A stretch of DNA of 64,000 nucleotides from Caldicellulosiruptor obsidiansis OB47. GTDB lineage: Bacteria; Bacillota; Thermoanaerobacteria; Caldicellulosiruptorales; Caldicellulosiruptoraceae. Shown here in pieces: positions 54,527 to 63,907 of the stretch (its first letter is position 1; the number at the start of each line of letters is the position of its first letter). The notes under the pieces are model-generated. The model worked only from the letters and a program-made list of their open reading frames with translations. It ran no database searches and was not told where the DNA came from. Made by a program: the position numbers and the translations under genes. The stretch spans positions 1,434,001 to 1,498,000 of the forward strand of contig NC_014392.1 in the NCBI RefSeq assembly GCF_000145215.1, in the 5' to 3' direction.

Positions 54527-54713
54527 CTCATTTTGGACGAATTGCTACTATTGTGGTAGTATTAGCCTTGTCATTGTATGGTTTTAAATGCTAAATTGCA
54601 TGAAATCTAATAGTTGTTATAGATATAATTGTTATTGTTGTAATTAAACACATGCTTAATTAAACTGAAAGGTAGGTATTCAGAACACCCACCCCAACTA
54701 TTGACATAGAGCC

Positions 54714-54745
54714 AATAAAGAAAGCAGGTAGTTTATTCTACCTGC
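54714..54745 (-). terminator. Terminator of spoVS
   Basis: GCAGGTAG (54724-54731) and CTACCTGC (54738-54745) form a perfect stem with a 6-base loop; the minus strand continues TTTCTTTATT. It is 22 bases after the spoVS stop. The next stretch, 54527-54713, contains no gene that I can support. Confidence 0.8.
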
Positions 54746-54767
54746 CTACTTTAAAAAGTCTCCTTTT

Positions 54768-55028
54768 TTATCTTGCTTGGACTATAAACTTTATTGCCGT
54801 TCTTTCTTCACCGTCGATATCAATCTCTGAAAACGCAGGTATTACAATCAAATCAATACCATTTGGCGCTACTTTCCCTCTTGCAATTGCAATAGCCTTG
54901 ACAGCTTGGTTTACAGCACCTGCTCCAACTGCTTGAAGCTCAGCAACTCTTTTTTCCTTTATAACTGCAGTCAGAGCTCCTGCCACTTTTTGTGGTTTTG
55001 ACGTTGCTGCAACTTTTAGAACTTCCAT
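54768..55028 (-). CDS. spoVS: Stage V sporulation protein S
   Basis: 86 residues, the invariant family length: EVLKVAATSKPQKVAGALTA, then AVGAGAVNQAVKAIAIARG near 40 and IPAFSEIDIDGEERTAIKF. AGGAGG precedes the ATG. SpoVS is a small Alba-like nucleic-acid-binding protein affecting sporulation and septation. It stands alone with a sigma-H promoter and its own terminator. Confidence 0.97.
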   Translation of the reverse strand: MEVLKVAATSKPQKVAGALTAVIKEKRVAELQAVGAGAVNQAVKAIAIARGKVAPNGIDLIVIPAFSEIDIDGEERTAIKFIVQAR

Positions 55029-55099
55029 CCTTTTTTATACCTCCTGAATATGATGTTGTGACATTATTTAAACACAAAACAAATTGTCTACTATATATA

Positions 55100-55126
55100 A
55101 TTCTACACCATTTTAAAAATTCCTTC
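55100..55126 (-). promoter_or_regulatory. Sigma-H promoter of spoVS
   Basis: GAAGGAATT (55126-55118) matches the -35 consensus RNAGGAWWW at every position and GTAGAAT (55106-55100) matches RNNGAAT; the spacer is 11 bases. The leader would be about 65 bases. spoVS is a sigma-H gene in Bacillus, which fits. Confidence 0.75.
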
Positions 55127-55132
55127 TTTAAT

Positions 55133-55975
55133 TTATCCTCTTCCCAAAATTCTGTTATACCTTCGAATTATCATGTTTGCAAATGTATTTATTACAAACA
55201 CAATTACAATAAGCAATGTCGCAGTAGCATATGAATTTAATTTTGAAAGCCCTTCTGAAGACAGAATATAAAGATGAACGGACATGGTTCGCGTTGGACT
55301 AAATATGCTTGTGGGGAAATTTAGCGAACTTCCAGCTGTTAACAGCACTGCTGCAGTCTCACCTATTGCCCTTCCCACACCCAAAATAATTCCTGTCAAT
55401 ATCCCAGGCATCGCAGGTGGAACAACAACCTTAGCTATTGTCTGCCACTTTGTTGCACCAAGTGCAAGGCTACCTTCTCTGAAAGATATCGGAACAGTTT
55501 TTATAGCCTCTTCTGAAGTTCGTATAATGGTAGGCAGAATCATTATCGAAAGTGTAAGTGCACCTGATAAAATGGACCATCTAAATCCAAGTGCAATTAC
55601 AAAAAATGCAAATCCGAAAAGTCCATAAATTATAGAAGGTATTCCAGCTAAGGTTTCTGTACCAAATTTAATAAGCTCAACAACTTTTCCTTTTTTGGCG
55701 TATTCAGTCAAATAAATTGCTGCTAATACCCCTACTGGTGTCGCAATTATGACTGCAAGCAAGGTTACATACAAAGTTCCTACAATAACAGGAAATATTC
55801 CTCCGCTTTTACCCATCTCCTCAGGATACTGAAGAATAAAACTCAAACTTATACCTTTTAGTCCGTTAGAAATAATGTGAAATACTATAACAATTAATAT
55901 TATCATGGTGATTATCGTAAAAAGTCCAATTATAGAAAATACAATGCCCTGTATAACTTTATTCTTTCTTATCAT
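55133..55975 (-). CDS. pstA: Phosphate ABC transporter permease PstA
   Basis: 280 residues and six spans. The ABC permease loop is EGSLALGATKWQTIAKVVVPPAMPGILTG near 168-196. GGIFPVIVGTLYVTLLAVIIATPVGVLAAIYLTEYA at 53-88 is a typical PstA opening. It forms the phosphate channel with PstC. It overlaps pstC by 4 bases. The normally following pstB and phoU are missing here; spoVS comes next. Confidence 0.95.
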   Translation of the reverse strand: MIRKNKVIQGIVFSIIGLFTIITMIILIVIVFHIISNGLKGISLSFILQYPEEMGKSGGIFPVIVGTLYVTLLAVIIATPVGVLAAIYLTEYAKKGKVVELIKFGTETLAGIPSIIYGLFGFAFFVIALGFRWSILSGALTLSIMILPTIIRTSEEAIKTVPISFREGSLALGATKWQTIAKVVVPPAMPGILTGIILGVGRAIGETAAVLLTAGSSLNFPTSIFSPTRTMSVHLYILSSEGLSKLNSYATATLLIVIVFVINTFANMIIRRYNRILGRG

Positions 55976-56826
55976 TTCTCTTCACCAACTCTTCTTGCAA
56001 TTACATTTGCAATCGTGTTTAAAATCATAATAATTACAAAAAGAACAATTCCAGTTGCAAAAAGTGCCTGAGCATGTTTACCAGACGCATACCCCATCTC
56101 AATTGCTATATTTCCTGTCAAGGTTCTTACCTGATCCAAAATACTATTTGGTACTTTTGGACTATTGCCTGCTACCATAATAACAGCCATTGTCTCGCCA
56201 ATTGCCCTTCCCATGCCAAGAATTATTGAAGCAATGATTCCAGACTTTGCAGCAGGCAAAATAACCCCCTTAATTGTTTGCCAGTGAGTTGCACCAAGGG
56301 CTAAAGACCCTTCTTTATACTCTCTTGGTACAGACCTTATTGAAACTTCTGAGATGTTTATAATCGTTGGCAAAATCATAATTCCCAAAATTATAGAAGA
56401 TGCCAAAATAGAAAAACCAGACCCACCTAAATATTTCCTTATCAAAGGAACCACAACAACAAGCCCATAAAAACCGTATATCACAGAGGGAATTCCTGCC
56501 AATAGTTCAACAAATGGTCTTACAAATCTTGATATCTTTTCACTTACAAGTTCACCTAAAAATATTGCTGTTGCAACACCAATTGGCACCCCTATTATAA
56601 TTGCTCCCAACGTAACATAAACCGAACCTAAAATCATTGGAAAAATTCCAAACTTGCCACTCAAAGGTGCCCATTTTCTGCCCAAAATGAAATTCCAAAG
56701 TCCATACTCTTTTATGATTGCAAAACCTTCTTTAAAGATAAAAATGGTGATGAGCAGCACAGAAACTACCGAGATAGCAGCAGCTACAAACAAAACCATT
56801 TCTATGGCACTTTTCTTCTTAGGCAT
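55972..56826 (-). CDS. pstC: Phosphate ABC transporter permease PstC
   Basis: 284 residues, six spans. Landmarks are FGIFPMILGSVYVTLGAIIIGVPIGVATAIFL near 58-89, ELLAGIPSVIYGFYGLVVVVPLIR and the EAA-like loop EGSLALGATHWQTIKGVILPAAKSGI near 172-197. It pairs with PstA. It follows pstS after 31 bases. Confidence 0.95.
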   Translation of the reverse strand: MPKKKSAIEMVLFVAAAISVVSVLLITIFIFKEGFAIIKEYGLWNFILGRKWAPLSGKFGIFPMILGSVYVTLGAIIIGVPIGVATAIFLGELVSEKISRFVRPFVELLAGIPSVIYGFYGLVVVVPLIRKYLGGSGFSILASSIILGIMILPTIINISEVSIRSVPREYKEGSLALGATHWQTIKGVILPAAKSGIIASIILGMGRAIGETMAVIMVAGNSPKVPNSILDQVRTLTGNIAIEMGYASGKHAQALFATGIVLFVIIMILNTIANVIARRVGEEK

Positions 56827-56857
56827 AATAAATCTTACACCCCATTACAATAAAATA

Positions 56858-57676
56858 CTACTTCACTTTGATATAATGGTGTTTTTTTACAATGGCTTGT
56901 CCTTCTTCACTTAAAGTAAAATCAATAAATTCTTTTACAAGACCTTTTGGTTCATCCTTGGTCAAAAACAGAAAAGGTCTTTGAAGTTTATACATGCCAT
57001 TTTTTACATTGTCCTCTGTAGCTTCCACTCCTTCTATTTTTACAGCCTTTACACTTGAATCCAACACACCCATTGAGATATATCCTATTGCATTAGGGTC
57101 TTGCGAAACAGACTGTTTCACAGCACCTGTTGATGGCTGAACAACTGCAGAATCAGAAATTGAACTGCCACCCATAACAAGTTCTTGAAAGGCACCTCGT
57201 GTGCCCGAACCTTCTTCACGAGTGACAACAACAATCTCTGCGTTTTTGCCTCCAACATCTTTCCAATTTTTTATTTTTCCTATATATATATCTCTTATCT
57301 GATCTATTGTAAGATTCTCAATTGGATTTGAAGGATGCACAACAACTGCAATTCCATCTATTGCTATTCTATATTCATGAAGACCCTTCTCTTCTGGTTT
57401 TAGCTCTCTTGAAGATGTACCAATATCGGCAACACCGTCTCTGGCTGATTTTATCCCAACACCAGAACCTCCGCCCTGGACTTCAATTTTGGTGTCTGGG
57501 TGCTTTTCCATAAACGCCTTTGCTAAATCATCTGCTAATGGCTGAACAGAGGTTGAACCCGCAACCGTAATCGAATTTTTAGATTTCTGAGCTTCATTTC
57601 CCACATTTTTGCATCCAAAAAGAAGTAAACTCAAAAGAGATAATACAACTACAAGAGCAAAAGATTTTTTGAACAT
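56858..57676 (-). CDS. pstS: Phosphate-binding lipoprotein PstS
   Basis: 272 residues from ATG 57676, preceded by GGGGAG seven bases away; the upstream ATG is inside the ribosome-binding site. The lipobox is LLFGC near residue 18-22. The phosphate-binding loops are AGSTSVQPLADDLAKAF, GGGSGVGIKSA and TREEGSGTRGAFQELV near 150-165. It captures phosphate outside the membrane. It heads pstS-pstC-pstA behind the PHO-box-like repeats. Confidence 0.95.
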   Translation of the reverse strand: MFKKSFALVVVLSLLSLLLFGCKNVGNEAQKSKNSITVAGSTSVQPLADDLAKAFMEKHPDTKIEVQGGGSGVGIKSARDGVADIGTSSRELKPEEKGLHEYRIAIDGIAVVVHPSNPIENLTIDQIRDIYIGKIKNWKDVGGKNAEIVVVTREEGSGTRGAFQELVMGGSSISDSAVVQPSTGAVKQSVSQDPNAIGYISMGVLDSSVKAVKIEGVEATEDNVKNGMYKLQRPFLFLTKDEPKGLVKEFIDFTLSEEGQAIVKKHHYIKVK

Positions 57677-57755
57677 TCTTCCACTCCCCATTATAATTTT
57701 TTACATATTATTTTTACCCTTATTCTTTCTTCATATTATGATTTTACACAACTAA

Positions 57756-57794
57756 TGTTAAATCAAATTAAAATCAATGTTAAATCTATGTTAA
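57756..57794 (-). promoter_or_regulatory. PhoP-box-like repeat array upstream of pstS
   Basis: On the minus strand TTAACA occurs three times (57794-57789, 57783-57778, 57761-57756), with a degenerate fourth at the missing 11-base step. The 11-base period and TTAACA core match the PhoP direct-repeat consensus TT(A/C/T)ACA of Firmicutes. The array is followed by a TAATAT -10-like box near 57736. Confidence 0.8.
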
Positions 57795-57800
57795 ATACTC

Positions 57801-58826
57801 TCAAAGTCTGCTAATATCAACTACTGTCTCATTAGACTCTGTAATTATTTTTATCCTGCCAACCTGCTCGCTGTTACATAATACTTCAATTTCAGCATGG
57901 GAAAAAAGTTGTTTGAACCTTGTGATATTGCTTTTTTTCTGTCCTACCAATTTTGAGTAGTTCTTAGGATGTACCATAAACAAGATTTTAGAATACTTTT
58001 TGCCATGTAATCTTTCTACAACCTTTCTAAATATTATCTCTGAGTCTACAAGCTCCCCAAATGAAGGATGAAAAGGTCCTGCCAAAACTTTTGCATTGTA
58101 ATTTATCTCTTCTGTTGGCTGAAGCCCAACTCTAATAACATTTACACCCTTTTCTATAAATATAGATTTTATCTGACTGCATCTTTCTACTGCCTCGTTT
58201 AAAGAAAGAGGCTCATATTCTCCTCTTTGGTACATTTTTGCAAGATAAGTACCCTCTATGACAAGAGTTGGATAAACCCTTGCAATGTCTGGTGAAAAAC
58301 TGGTCAATATCTTTGCCGTTTCAATATCCTTCTCAAGTGTTGATTTTGGAAGCCCCACCATAACTTGAACCCCAAGTAAAAACCCAAACTTTTTTATCAT
58401 TGCCATTGCATTTTTGCTATGCTGAGCAGTGTGTCCTCTCGCGCACGCATTTAAAACATCGTCAAACATGCTTTGGATTCCAAGTTCTATTGTTTTTACA
58501 TTGTAGAGTTTTAAAAATCTTAATCTTTCCTCATCAATACAGTCCGGCCTTGTGGAAATCCGAATACTCTTTATTTTCTTGAAACTATTAGCAAGTTCAA
58601 GCAATTTTTTTTGAAAATCTATATCGATGGCAGTAAAATTGCCACCATAATATGCAAGCTCAACATGCTCATCTGAATTAATTTTAAGCCCTTGTTCAAT
58701 CTGCCTTTTTATCCTGTCCAAGCTTACCTCTTCTTTTTCTCCAGATATTATTTTTTGATTGCAAAATATACAGTTAAAAGGACAGGCATACTGAGGAATA
58801 AATATGGGCAAAATCCTCTGTTTCAC
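57801..58826 (-). CDS. Elp3-like radical SAM protein next to rnc
   Basis: 341 residues. The N-terminal cluster motif is CPFNCIFCNQ (residues 15-24). ELAYYGGNFTAIDID, IRISTRPDCIDEE near 93 and ELGIQSMFDDVL near 115 follow the ELP3/NifB-type B12-lacking radical SAM domain. A C-terminal region with LRVGLQPTEEIN-like sequence matches the uncharacterised clostridial subfamily that sits beside rnc. Its substrate is unknown; RNA modification is one possibility. It overlaps rnc by 4 bases. Confidence 0.85.
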   Translation of the reverse strand: MKQRILPIFIPQYACPFNCIFCNQKIISGEKEEVSLDRIKRQIEQGLKINSDEHVELAYYGGNFTAIDIDFQKKLLELANSFKKIKSIRISTRPDCIDEERLRFLKLYNVKTIELGIQSMFDDVLNACARGHTAQHSKNAMAMIKKFGFLLGVQVMVGLPKSTLEKDIETAKILTSFSPDIARVYPTLVIEGTYLAKMYQRGEYEPLSLNEAVERCSQIKSIFIEKGVNVIRVGLQPTEEINYNAKVLAGPFHPSFGELVDSEIIFRKVVERLHGKKYSKILFMVHPKNYSKLVGQKKSNITRFKQLFSHAEIEVLCNSEQVGRIKIITESNETVVDISRL

Positions 58827-59491
58827 TCCTCTTGCTCCCCCATTTCAAGCAAGAATTTATACGCTGCATCCTGCTGAGCTTCTTTTTTTGAGGTTCCGTA
58901 TCCTTCAGAAACCTTTTTCCCTTCTATGAAAAGCTCTGACTTGAAATATTTCTTTTCAAGTATCTCGCAGTCTTTGTACACAATCTTTTTTTGCCCTTCC
59001 CTTTGTACAATCTCTTGAAGTTTTGTTTTGTAATCGTAAAAAAGCTTGCCTGCTACAGCTTTTTGAATGTAAGGTTTAAGCAGATTAACAATAATCTTCT
59101 CAACTGTATCGAAGCCAGATTCAATAAAAATTGCTCCAAATAATGCTTCAAGTACATCTGCTAAAATTGATTTGTTCTCATGAAATTTTTCCATTTTTTC
59201 GCGTTTCCCAAAAATTATATGATTTTTAAGATTTAGTTTTTCTGCAACCTTAGATAATGTCTGACTGCACACAACTGCAGCTCTTATATTTGTAAGCTCA
59301 CCTTCAGAAAGCTCAGGAAAGTAAACATACAAATATTTGCTCACAGCAAGTTCTAAAGCTGCATCACCAAGAAATTCAAGTCTCTCATAGCAGTTTTTGT
59401 TACTATGCGTTGCTGATTTATGAGTAAGCGCAAGCTTCAACAGATTTTTATCCTCGAATTTGTATCCCAAAGCTTTCTCTATTTCTTCCAT
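58823..59491 (-). CDS. rnc: Ribonuclease III
   Basis: 222 residues. The RNase III signature ERLEFLGDAALELAVSKYLY is at about 38-57, and the second acidic site is DVLEALFGAIFIESG near 113. The double-strand RNA-binding domain spans about 155-220 (KEAQQDAAYKFLLEMG). It processes rRNA precursors and structured mRNAs. It begins downstream of the fabF terminator and is coupled to the radical SAM gene. Confidence 0.96.
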   Translation of the reverse strand: MEEIEKALGYKFEDKNLLKLALTHKSATHSNKNCYERLEFLGDAALELAVSKYLYVYFPELSEGELTNIRAAVVCSQTLSKVAEKLNLKNHIIFGKREKMEKFHENKSILADVLEALFGAIFIESGFDTVEKIIVNLLKPYIQKAVAGKLFYDYKTKLQEIVQREGQKKIVYKDCEILEKKYFKSELFIEGKKVSEGYGTSKKEAQQDAAYKFLLEMGEQEE

Positions 59492-59543
59492 CCTTACTTC
59501 TGCTTTCCCCTTTCGTCAAAAATCTTTTATTAACAAATACAAA

Positions 59544-59576
59544 ATGCCCCAATTTCTTTTTTTAAAATTGGGGCAT
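59544..59576 (-). terminator. Terminator of fabF
   Basis: A perfect 12-bp stem (ATGCCCCAATTT at 59544-59555 with 59565-59576) with a 9-base loop is followed on the minus strand by TTTTGTATTTG. It is 11 bases after the fabF stop. Confidence 0.85.
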
Positions 59577-59586
59577 CTTTCTTTTT

Positions 59587-60825
59587 CTATTCTTCGTATT
59601 TTTTAAGAACAAGAACTGCGTTGTGACCTCCAAAACCAAAAGAGTTTGTCATAGCATATTCTATAGGCCTTTCTCTGCCCTGGTTAACAGTATAATCCAA
59701 ATCGCACTCTTCATCTTTGGTAGCATAATTAATTGTGGGTGGAACAAATTGGTTATATATTGCCAATGCAGTTATCAATGTTTCCACTGCACCTGCAGCG
59801 CCAAGCCAGTGACCTGTCATAGACTTTGTGGAGCTTATTGAAAGTTTATATGCATGTTCTCCAAATACCTTCTTAATTGCAAGGGTTTCGTATTTATCAT
59901 TATAAGGTGTAGAGGTGCCGTGAGCGTTTATATAATCTATTTTTTCAGGAGATATTGCTGCATCTTTTATTGCTTTTTGCATTGCAAGCATAGGCCCTTC
60001 TCCTTCTGGGTCAGGCGCTGTAATGTGATATGCATCATCTGACGCACCATATCCCACAACTTCAGCATATATTTTAGCTCCTCGCTTTTTTGCATGTTCA
60101 AGCTCTTCTAAAATAAGTATCGCTCCACCTTCGCCCATAACAAAACCGTCTCTATCTTTATCAAATGGTCTGCAGGCAGAATTTGGATCTGGGTTTGTTG
60201 ACATCGCCTTCATAGCACAAAAACCTGCAAATGAAAGTGGAGTGATTGCCGCCTCAGACCCGCCAGTGACTATCACATCAGCATAGTCTTGCTGAATCAT
60301 TCTAAATGCTTCTCCAATTGCATGTGCAGATGAAGCACATGCTGTAACAATGGTTTCATTTATACCTTTGAACCCATACGTTATTGCAATATGTCCTGCT
60401 GCAATGTTTGCTATCATCATCGGAACAAAGAACGGACTTACCCTTGATGGTCCTTTTTCTCTCAAGATATTTGCCTGCTCTTCTAATGTCTCAATTCCCC
60501 CAATACCACTTCCTATTACCACACCAACATTTGTCTTGTCAATGTTTTCTAAATTGAGTTTGCTATCTTCAAGTGCAAGTTTTGTTGCCGCTAAAGCAAA
60601 GTGTGTAAACCTATCCATTCTTCGTGCTTCTTTTTTGTCTATGTAATTTGTAGGGTCAAAATCCACAATCTCTGCAGCAACTTTTGTAGGGAAGCTTGAA
60701 ATATCAAATTTCTCTACAACCTTAATCCCATTTTTTCCGCTCTTAATGGAATTCCAGAATGTATCTATATCAAATCCCAAAGAGGATATAACTCCTAAGC
60801 CAGTTATTACAACTCTTCTTTTCAT
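59587..60825 (-). CDS. fabF: Beta-ketoacyl-ACP synthase II
   Basis: 412 residues. Catalytic cysteine in [17 protein letters not shown] near 164, histidines in [11 protein letters not shown] near 303 and [17 protein letters not shown] near 340. It elongates acyl-ACP with malonyl-ACP in type II fatty acid synthesis. It ends the fab operon with a terminator and is separated from acpP by an 81-base gap holding a long hairpin. Confidence 0.97.
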   Translation of the reverse strand: MKRRVVITGLGVISSLGFDIDTFWNSIKSGKNGIKVVEKFDISSFPTKVAAEIVDFDPTNYIDKKEARRMDRFTHFALAATKLALEDSKLNLENIDKTNVGVVIGSGIGGIETLEEQANILREKGPSRVSPFFVPMMIANIAAGHIAITYGFKGINETIVTACASSAHAIGEAFRMIQQDYADVIVTGGSEAAITPLSFAGFCAMKAMSTNPDPNSACRPFDKDRDGFVMGEGGAILILEELEHAKKRGAKIYAEVVGYGASDDAYHITAPDPEGEGPMLAMQKAIKDAAISPEKIDYINAHGTSTPYNDKYETLAIKKVFGEHAYKLSISSTKSMTGHWLGAAGAVETLITALAIYNQFVPPTINYATKDEECDLDYTVNQGRERPIEYAMTNSFGFGGHNAVLVLKKYEE

Positions 60826-60862
60826 TCAAGTTTACCTCCCAAATATTTAAAAGTTGAATACT

Positions 60863-60899
60863 TTACCCCTGCTTTTGAAATTCTTAAAAGCAGGGGTAA
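60863..60899 (-). other. Long hairpin between acpP and fabF
   Basis: A perfect 14-bp stem (TTACCCCTGCTTTT 60863-60876 with AAAAGCAGGGGTAA 60886-60899) and a 9-base loop lie 8 bases after the acpP stop. On the minus strand no T-run follows, so it is not a standard terminator; the T-run is on the other side. Confidence 0.75.
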
Positions 60900-60906
60900 G
60901 TATTTT

Positions 60907-61143
60907 TTATTGATGCTCTTCAATATATTTTACCGCATCTGCAACTGTTCTAATCTTTTCTGCATCCTCATCCGGAATTTCAATGCCAAACTCTTCTTCA
61001 AGTTCCATGATAAGCTCAACAATGTCCAGTGAGTCTGCACCAAGGTCGTCCAAAAAGGAAGATTCAGGTGTTATCTTGTCTTCTTCAATGTCAAGTTTGT
61101 CTGCTATGATCTTTTTTACCTTTTCAAAAATTTCGCTGTTCAC
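60907..61143 (-). CDS. acpP: Acyl carrier protein
   Basis: 78 residues from GTG 61143, with GGAGG eight bases upstream; the longer frame runs into it. The phosphopantetheine serine is in [20 protein letters not shown] near residue 37. The whole sequence is acidic as expected. It carries the growing acyl chain. It sits between fabG and fabF. Confidence 0.97.
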   Translation of the reverse strand: MNSEIFEKVKKIIADKLDIEEDKITPESSFLDDLGADSLDIVELIMELEEEFGIEIPDEDAEKIRTVADAVKYIEEHQ

Positions 61144-61199
61144 AAAAAACACCTCCAAAAATTTTGTATTTTTAATAATCGCCCTACTTAAGAATATTA

Positions 61200-61946
61200 T
61201 TACATAATCATCCCACCGTCAACAACAATAACTTGCCCAGTAATATAGGATGAAAGGCTTGAGGCAAGAAAAAGTGCCACGTTTGCAACCTCATCAGCCT
61301 CGCCAAATCGACCAAGTGGGATGGAAGAAAGCATGGTCTCTTTTACCTTATCACTCAAAACCTCTGTCATGTCAGTTTTAATAAAGCCTGGTGCTATTGC
61401 ATTTACTCTGATATTGCGGGACGCAAGTTCTTTTGCAAGAGACTTTGTAAGACCTATTATTCCTGCTTTGGACGCTGCATAATTTGCCTGACCAATATTG
61501 CCTGTAATTCCTACAACAGAGGATATATTAATTATATTGCCAAACCGTTGTTTTACCATCATTTTAGCTGCTGCCTTTGCGCACAAAAACGCTCCTTTCA
61601 AATTTATTGCAATAACCTTATCAAAGTCTTCCTCATTCATTCTAAGAATTAGTCCATCTTTTGTAATTCCAGCATTGTTAACAAGTATATCAAGCCTTCC
61701 AAACTCCTTTTCTATCTGTGAAAACATCTGATTTACCTCATCAGAATTTGAAACATCGCATTTTATTATCATTGCTTTTGTTCCTATTTTCTCTATCTCT
61801 TCTTTTAAATTTTCGGCTTGGGACTGACTCGACGAATAGTTAATAATTACATTTGCTCCGTTTTGAGCAAACTTTAAAGCGATTGCTCTTCCAATTCCCC
61901 TTGAAGCGCCTGTGATGAGCGCAACTTTATCTTTCAAAAGTTCCAT
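61200..61946 (-). CDS. fabG: 3-oxoacyl-ACP reductase FabG
   Basis: 248 residues. [16 protein letters not shown] near 14 binds [19 protein letters not shown] near 89 and the catalytic [18 protein letters not shown] near 156 are standard SDR motifs. It reduces beta-ketoacyl-ACP. It follows fabD after 41 bases. Confidence 0.97.
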   Translation of the reverse strand: MELLKDKVALITGASRGIGRAIALKFAQNGANVIINYSSSQSQAENLKEEIEKIGTKAMIIKCDVSNSDEVNQMFSQIEKEFGRLDILVNNAGITKDGLILRMNEEDFDKVIAINLKGAFLCAKAAAKMMVKQRFGNIINISSVVGITGNIGQANYAASKAGIIGLTKSLAKELASRNIRVNAIAPGFIKTDMTEVLSDKVKETMLSSIPLGRFGEADEVANVALFLASSLSSYITGQVIVVDGGMIM

Positions 61947-61987
61947 AATTTAAAATCCTCCTACAACAGAATCTTATGAACGCAAAG

Positions 61988-62899
61988 TTAAAGATTATTC
62001 ATGTCTTCAACCTTGTTAATGTTTATAATTTTAACATCCTTTTTTATCTTCTTTACAAGACCACTTAAAGTGGTTCCAGGTCCTATCTCTACAAATGTAT
62101 CAAACCCATCTTCCAAAAGCCTGTCTACACATCCAAGAAAGTTTACAGTAGTATAAACCTGTTTTTCTAAAAGGTCTATTATATCCTCTTTTTTCATATA
62201 ATCTGCTGTAACATTCGATACAACAGGGATTTGCGGTTCTTTTATGTCAATTTCTAATAAATGTTTTTTCAGTTTCTCTCCTGCACCTTTTATAAGGCTG
62301 CAGTGAAATGGCGCAGAAACGTTAAGTTCCACACATCTTTTTGCTCCCTTTTGCTTTGCAATCTCCATTGCAAAATAAACAGCTTGTTTTTCTCCGGAAA
62401 TAACTGTCTGTTCAGGTGAATTAATATTGGAAATCTCAACAACTCCCTTCTCTTTTGCTATTCTACAGACTTCTTTTACATCTTCTACTGACAAGCCCAA
62501 AACCGCTGCCATTGCTCCTACACCTTCAGGCACCTCATTTTGCATATATTCTCCTCTTTTTGAAACAAGCCACACAGCAGTTTTAAAATCAATACAACCA
62601 GATACAACAAGAGCAGAGTACTCACCTAAACTCTGACCAAATACAGCTTTAGGTTCCAGTTTGTCTTTCACAACTTCATATATTGCAATTGAGGTTGTAA
62701 GAATCGCAGGCTGAGTAATTCTTGTAAGTTTTAGCTCCTCTTCCGGACCATTAAAGACAATGTTTTTCAAATCGAAATCCAAAGCTTCATTTGCTAAATC
62801 AAAAATCCTTCTGGCAGACTCAAAATTTTGATAAAAATCATAACCCATGCCAACAAATTGCGCACCTTGACCAGGGAACATAACTGCCAACTTTCCCAC
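61988..62899 (-). CDS. fabD: Malonyl-CoA:ACP transacylase
   Basis: 303 residues. The opening AVMFPGQGAQFVGMGYDFY, the nucleophile serine in FGQSLGEYSALVVSG near 90 and the histidine in SAPFHCSLIKGAGEKL near 200 are diagnostic. It loads malonyl groups on ACP. It follows fabH after 18 bases in the fab operon. Confidence 0.97.
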   Translation of the reverse strand: MGKLAVMFPGQGAQFVGMGYDFYQNFESARRIFDLANEALDFDLKNIVFNGPEEELKLTRITQPAILTTSIAIYEVVKDKLEPKAVFGQSLGEYSALVVSGCIDFKTAVWLVSKRGEYMQNEVPEGVGAMAAVLGLSVEDVKEVCRIAKEKGVVEISNINSPEQTVISGEKQAVYFAMEIAKQKGAKRCVELNVSAPFHCSLIKGAGEKLKKHLLEIDIKEPQIPVVSNVTADYMKKEDIIDLLEKQVYTTVNFLGCVDRLLEDGFDTFVEIGPGTTLSGLVKKIKKDVKIININKVEDMNNL

Positions 62900-62917
62900 T
62901 TTTTATACCTCTCCTTT

Positions 62918-63904
62918 CTATATCCATTTAACAGCACAAGATGCCCATGTAAGGCCTCCCCCAAATCCAACAAGCACAATCTTGTCACCTTTTTTTATTT
63001 TTCCTTCTTCTATTGCCTCATCAAGTGCAATTGGGATTGATGCAGCAGATGTATTACCATATTTGTGCAGGTTAACAAACACCTTTTCCATTGGAATTTT
63101 GAGCCTCTTTGCAGCACTCTCAATTATCCTTATATTTGCTTGATGGGGTATAAAAACATCTATATCTGAAGAAGAAAGCCCAACCTTTTCCAAAACTTTT
63201 TCAACTGCGTATGGCATTATTTTAACAGCAAACTTATAAACCTCATTGCCGTCCATATAGATTTTTCTAAAATTTGGCATATCTTTGGACTGAGAATAGC
63301 TTAAATCACTGAGCCCAAACGCATGACAGTAAAGTAAAAGCCCATTTTCGCCATCACTTCCAAGCTCAAACCCTAAAATACCTTCTTCGTTTGAAGCTGT
63401 TAAAATAGCAGCACCTGCCCCATCACCAAAAAGCACACATGTGGACCTGTCAGACCAGTTAGTTATCTTAGAGAGTGCTTCTGCCCCTATCACAAGAGCA
63501 GTTTTACAAAAGCCGTTTTGAATAAATTGAGTAGCAATTGCCATACCATATATAAAACCTGAACATGCAGCGGATATGTCAAAAGCAAATGCATTTTTAA
63601 GTTTTAACTCTTTTTGAACAAGGCATGCTGTTGAAGGAAAAAACATCTCAGGTGTTACTGTCGCAACAATCACAACATCGATTTCATCCGGTGAAATCCC
63701 TGCCTTTTGCATAGCATTTCTTGCTGCTTGGACTGCTAAATCAGTTGTTGAGGTTCTTCCGTCAACTATTCTTCTTTCTTTTATACCTGTCCGCTGGGTT
63801 ATCCATTCATCAGTTGTTTCAACCATTTTTTCTAAATCATGGTTGGAAAGAATTCTTTCGGGCACAAATCTTCCTGTTGAAAGAATCTTGACATTCTGTT
63901 TCAT
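62918..63904 (-). CDS. fabH: Beta-ketoacyl-ACP synthase III
   Basis: 328 residues. Catalytic cysteine in [17 protein letters not shown] near 113, then [17 protein letters not shown] near 250 (His) and [18 protein letters not shown] near 280 (Asn). It starts fatty acid synthesis by condensing acyl-CoA with malonyl-ACP. It is first of the fab genes here and 3 bases after the preceding stop. Confidence 0.97.
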   Translation of the reverse strand: MKQNVKILSTGRFVPERILSNHDLEKMVETTDEWITQRTGIKERRIVDGRTSTTDLAVQAARNAMQKAGISPDEIDVVIVATVTPEMFFPSTACLVQKELKLKNAFAFDISAACSGFIYGMAIATQFIQNGFCKTALVIGAEALSKITNWSDRSTCVLFGDGAGAAILTASNEEGILGFELGSDGENGLLLYCHAFGLSDLSYSQSKDMPNFRKIYMDGNEVYKFAVKIMPYAVEKVLEKVGLSSSDIDVFIPHQANIRIIESAAKRLKIPMEKVFVNLHKYGNTSAASIPIALDEAIEEGKIKKGDKIVLVGFGGGLTWASCAVKWI

Positions 63905-63907
63905 TTT

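Noticed and set aside
54530..54713. Possible decayed IS end (GGGGTGGGTGTTC region) in the gap before spoVS
   Set aside because: No inverted repeat partner, transposase remnant or duplication is visible.
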